DNA of 64,000 nt from positions 62,001 through 126,000 of the forward strand of contig JAFXVY010000113.1 in NCBI GenBank assembly GCA_017534595.1, given 5' to 3'. Below the pieces are notes generated by a model. The model did no database searches, was not told the DNA's origin, and worked only from the letters and a program-made list of their open reading frames with translations. The DNA is from Ruminococcus sp. (GTDB lineage Bacteria > Bacillota > Clostridia > Oscillospirales > Ruminococcaceae). Below, piece by piece: positions 61,778-64,000 of this stretch. Numbering within the stretch: the stretch's first letter is position 1; every line of letters starts with the position of its first letter. The position numbers and the translations under genes are program-made.

Positions 61778-63082
61778 TCATTTTGCGTTTTGCTGTATAT
61801 CCGAGCTCACGGTGCAGAAGGACGATCTCTGAGGATCGAGCAGCTCCATCGTGCGTTTGATATCGTCTGTCGTCAGCCCCGAGAGCACTTCAAGGGTATC
61901 GAAGCAGTTTGATCCGAGCATATAGCCGAACATCATTGAATCGGCACACTCAGAAACGATGTTGTATTTCTGAACTTCGCCGGCATAGCCTGACTTCTTC
62001 ATGGCATTGAACAGCCGTTCGTCGATATCTCTGCTGCGGCAGGCCTCGATCTCTTCAATGATGCTCTGATATACAGCATCGGGGTCCTTGGACTCACCTG
62101 TGAGGATAATAGCGAACACCCCGACGTCTGAGGAGAACACCTCGGTGCCGAAGGTCGAGTTTATAAGCCCCTGTTCAAAGACTCTCTTGTGCCACGGGGA
62201 CATCTGCCCGAACATCAGCTTGAGCATCATTTCCGCGGCTATGGAAGTCTTTTGCAGCTCACTGCCGCTCAGCGGCGGACATTTGAAGCCGAGTGAGAAC
62301 ATCGGCACACCGATCTCCCGCTTTATATCCGAGCGGGGTCTTGCGACCTCGGCGGGCTCATCCGGGAACCTGATTTCAAGGCGCTTATCCTCTGCGGGCT
62401 TGAGGCATTCATCGCAGATCGCAAGGACGGTCTCGTCATCAATGTTTCCGGCTATAGCAAGAGCCATGTTGTTGAGGTTGTAGAAAGTATCGTAGCACTT
62501 GTAGAGCAGCTCGGGAGTTATCTCCTGTATAGACTCCACCGAGCCGGCAATGTCGATCTTGATGGGGTGCTCTTTGTAGAGGCAATTAAGCAGCTCGAAG
62601 AACAGTGCCCTTGAAGGAGAATCCTCGCTCATCTTGATCTCCTGAGCTATGATGCCCCGCTCCTTCTCGACGTTCTCCTCGGTGAAATATGGCTTCTGAA
62701 CGAAGTCGAGCAGGATGCGCAGCGGCTCTCTGTAATCGGACGAGGTGCTGAACGTATATGCCGTGACGTCAAAGGAGGTGAAGGCGTTTGCCGTGGCTCC
62801 GGTGGCGGCATAGAGCTCAAACACACCGCACTCCTCGTTTTCAAACAGCTTGTGCTCAAGGTAATGGGCTATTCCGTCGGGGACTCTGATGAAATCCCCG
62901 GTATCGAGCGTCCTGAAGCAGTTGTTGACAGAGCCGTACTTTGTGCCGAACAGTGCCTCAACTGTACGGAAGCCCTCAAGCTTCATTATCATGATGTCAA
63001 GACCCGAGGGGTGATGATAGAGCCTGTACTCCTCTCCGGTATAGGAGGATCTGAATATCTCCGGTATCAGCATATCACTCAC
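61778..63082 (-). CDS. M16 zinc peptidase, YmfH-like (active subunit)
   Basis: The 434-residue product has the inverted zinc motif HYLEH near residues 74-78 and the downstream Glu in EKERGIIAQEIKM. With the gene upstream it makes the YmfF/YmfH-type heterodimer of Firmicutes. It overlaps that gene by 8 bp. Confidence 0.9.
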   Translation of the reverse strand: MSDMLIPEIFRSSYTGEEYRLYHHPSGLDIMIMKLEGFRTVEALFGTKYGSVNNCFRTLDTGDFIRVPDGIAHYLEHKLFENEECGVFELYAATGATANAFTSFDVTAYTFSTSSDYREPLRILLDFVQKPYFTEENVEKERGIIAQEIKMSEDSPSRALFFELLNCLYKEHPIKIDIAGSVESIQEITPELLYKCYDTFYNLNNMALAIAGNIDDETVLAICDECLKPAEDKRLEIRFPDEPAEVARPRSDIKREIGVPMFSLGFKCPPLSGSELQKTSIAAEMMLKLMFGQMSPWHKRVFEQGLINSTFGTEVFSSDVGVFAIILTGESKDPDAVYQSIIEEIEACRSRDIDERLFNAMKKSGYAGEVQKYNIVSECADSMMFGYMLGSNCFDTLEVLSGLTTDDIKRTMELLDPQRSSFCTVSSDIQQNAK

Positions 63083-64000
63083 CTCCGTTCCCGGGCTTCA
63101 TAACAAAGACCGTATCGAGCTTGTAGCTTCGGGCGGCATCCATAACGTCCTGACGGGTCAGAGCCATTATCTTCCCGCCCTTATCCTCGGGCGAATCGCT
63201 GCTGCCGCGAATAAACTGATAAAAATACCAGGTTTCTATATCCATCTTGGAATCGTAGTTGGAAAGATAGGCGTCTGCAAGGTGGAGCTTGGCGGCGTTC
63301 AGCTCTTCATCGGTGAAGTCACCGTTTGCAAGAGCCTCGATCTGCTTGTTGATCTCCGCTCTGGCCTTGTCGAGATTGCCGATGTCAAGTCCCGAGGAAA
63401 TAATTACAGTAGCTTTGACATCGGAGATCACAGCATCGCAGTAATAACAAAGCGAAAGCTTCTCTCTGACATTCATGAACAGCTTTGACATCGGATAGGA
63501 GCCGAGCATCGTAGCGAACAGCTTTGAGGAATACTCATTGTAGTTTTCCGGCTTGTATGCCATAATGAGCTGTGCCTGCTTGGCCTCGGTCTCGGCCTCG
63601 GCAAAGCGGACCTCCTTTTTCAGCGGCGAAGGCGAGCGGAATTTCCCGTTGAAAACAGGCCTGCGCTCGAGAGCTTTTATTTTCTCTCTTATTTTGCTTC
63701 CCGCCTCACTGCCGGAACTTCCGCCTGTCACGGAGACAATATAATAAGCCGAGGAAAGAAGCTTCCTGTATGCCTCCGTCACCGCTTCGACGGTGGTGTT
63801 CTCGATCAGTTCCTTGTAATCAAACGGCGAGATCGAGTTCGGCTCACCCTCGTATATGTGTTTCTTTGACAGCAAAGCGGCATACCGGCGCTTGTTGTTT
63901 ATCATAGCGGCGATATCGTCGAGCATTTCTCCGCGGCAGATCTCAAAATACTTCTGCGAAAAATGCCCATCCTCGAGCAGAGGATCGAACAGCGTATCGA
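63075..64000 (-). CDS. M16 peptidase-like protein, YmfF-like (partial)
   Basis: The frame is open through the right edge, with 308 residues visible including FDPLLEDGHFS near the edge. The seen part covers the second half of an M16 protein, with a Gly-rich GGSSGSEAG segment and the MLGSYPMSKLFMNVREKLSLCYYCDA region. The zinc motif, if present, lies outside the window; YmfF-type partners usually lack it. Confidence 0.88.
   Translation of the reverse strand, partial: DTLFDPLLEDGHFSQKYFEICRGEMLDDIAAMINNKRRYAALLSKKHIYEGEPNSISPFDYKELIENTTVEAVTEAYRKLLSSAYYIVSVTGGSSGSEAGSKIREKIKALERRPVFNGKFRSPSPLKKEVRFAEAETEAKQAQLIMAYKPENYNEYSSKLFATMLGSYPMSKLFMNVREKLSLCYYCDAVISDVKATVIISSGLDIGNLDKARAEINKQIEALANGDFTDEELNAAKLHLADAYLSNYDSKMDIETWYFYQFIRGSSDSPEDKGGKIMALTRQDVMDAARSYKLDTVFVMKPGNGGE

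Overview
The window looks like a chromosomal segment of a Ruminococcus-like member of the Oscillospirales (Firmicutes/Clostridia). The evidence is the spore-formation gene sets (spoIIIAA-AH, spoIIGA-sigE), ThyX in place of ThyA, the clostridial cluster asp23-nusB-tsaD-like-xseAB-ispA-dxs-tlyA-nadK-argR-recN, a pair of YmfF/YmfH-type M16 peptidases, moderate GC and consensus TTGACA/TATAAT promoters with 17-bp spacers. The species cannot be named from sequence alone.

Positions 1 to about 13,200 are the right part of a prophage. It runs from the tail/baseplate region (first gene cut by the left edge), through a complete diversity-generating retroelement (DGR), an S74-chaperone tail fibre, a lysis cassette (XhlA-like protein, holin, four-domain endolysin), an XRE repressor with operators and divergent promoters, and a run of seven small unknown genes. 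It ends near a tRNA-Ser(GGA) whose 3' end faces the prophage. The DGR is the most notable system here. It has a C-type-lectin-like target with a 111-bp variable repeat (VR), an 8-bp-stem hairpin just after the target stop codon, an Avd-like gene, a template repeat (TR) that differs from the VR at 16 positions, all of them adenines in the TR, a structured spacer and a reverse transcriptase with YMDD and the DGR-type GxxxSQ signature. The cassette lies between two tail genes that share the same coiled, repeated architecture, which suggests insertion into an ancestral tail-fibre region.

From 13,391 the window is host chromosome. Leftward genes include an orphan cysteine desulfurase, a 209-bp MITE-like element, a glycerol-3-phosphate-dehydrogenase-like operon (GlpA-like, GlpB-like, DUF1667), a run from thyX to a GNAT protein (thyX, tmk, a DJ-1 protein, an MTHF synthetase, mltG, a U32 protein), the recN-to-asp23 housekeeping operon, and the eight-gene spoIIIA operon preceded by a sigma-E-type promoter. 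A tyrosine recombinase gene reads rightward at 18.0 kb.

From 39.9 kb there is a rightward moxR-DUF58-transglutaminase operon, a leftward AI-2E-type permease, an orphan lipoprotein solute-binding protein, leftward trpS, and a rightward operon (DUF951, prfA, tsaC/sua5, coaE, a lytic transglycosylase, an M18 aminopeptidase). spoIIGA-sigE follow, with a promoter resembling the Spo0A-activated spoIIG promoter (0A-like boxes, 21-bp spacer). The last 8 kb reads leftward: M16 peptidase pair, lgt, folD, then rpsO (with a structured leader), pnp (with a long leader hairpin) and a zinc-ribbon membrane protein. The right edge cuts the YmfF-like M16 gene.
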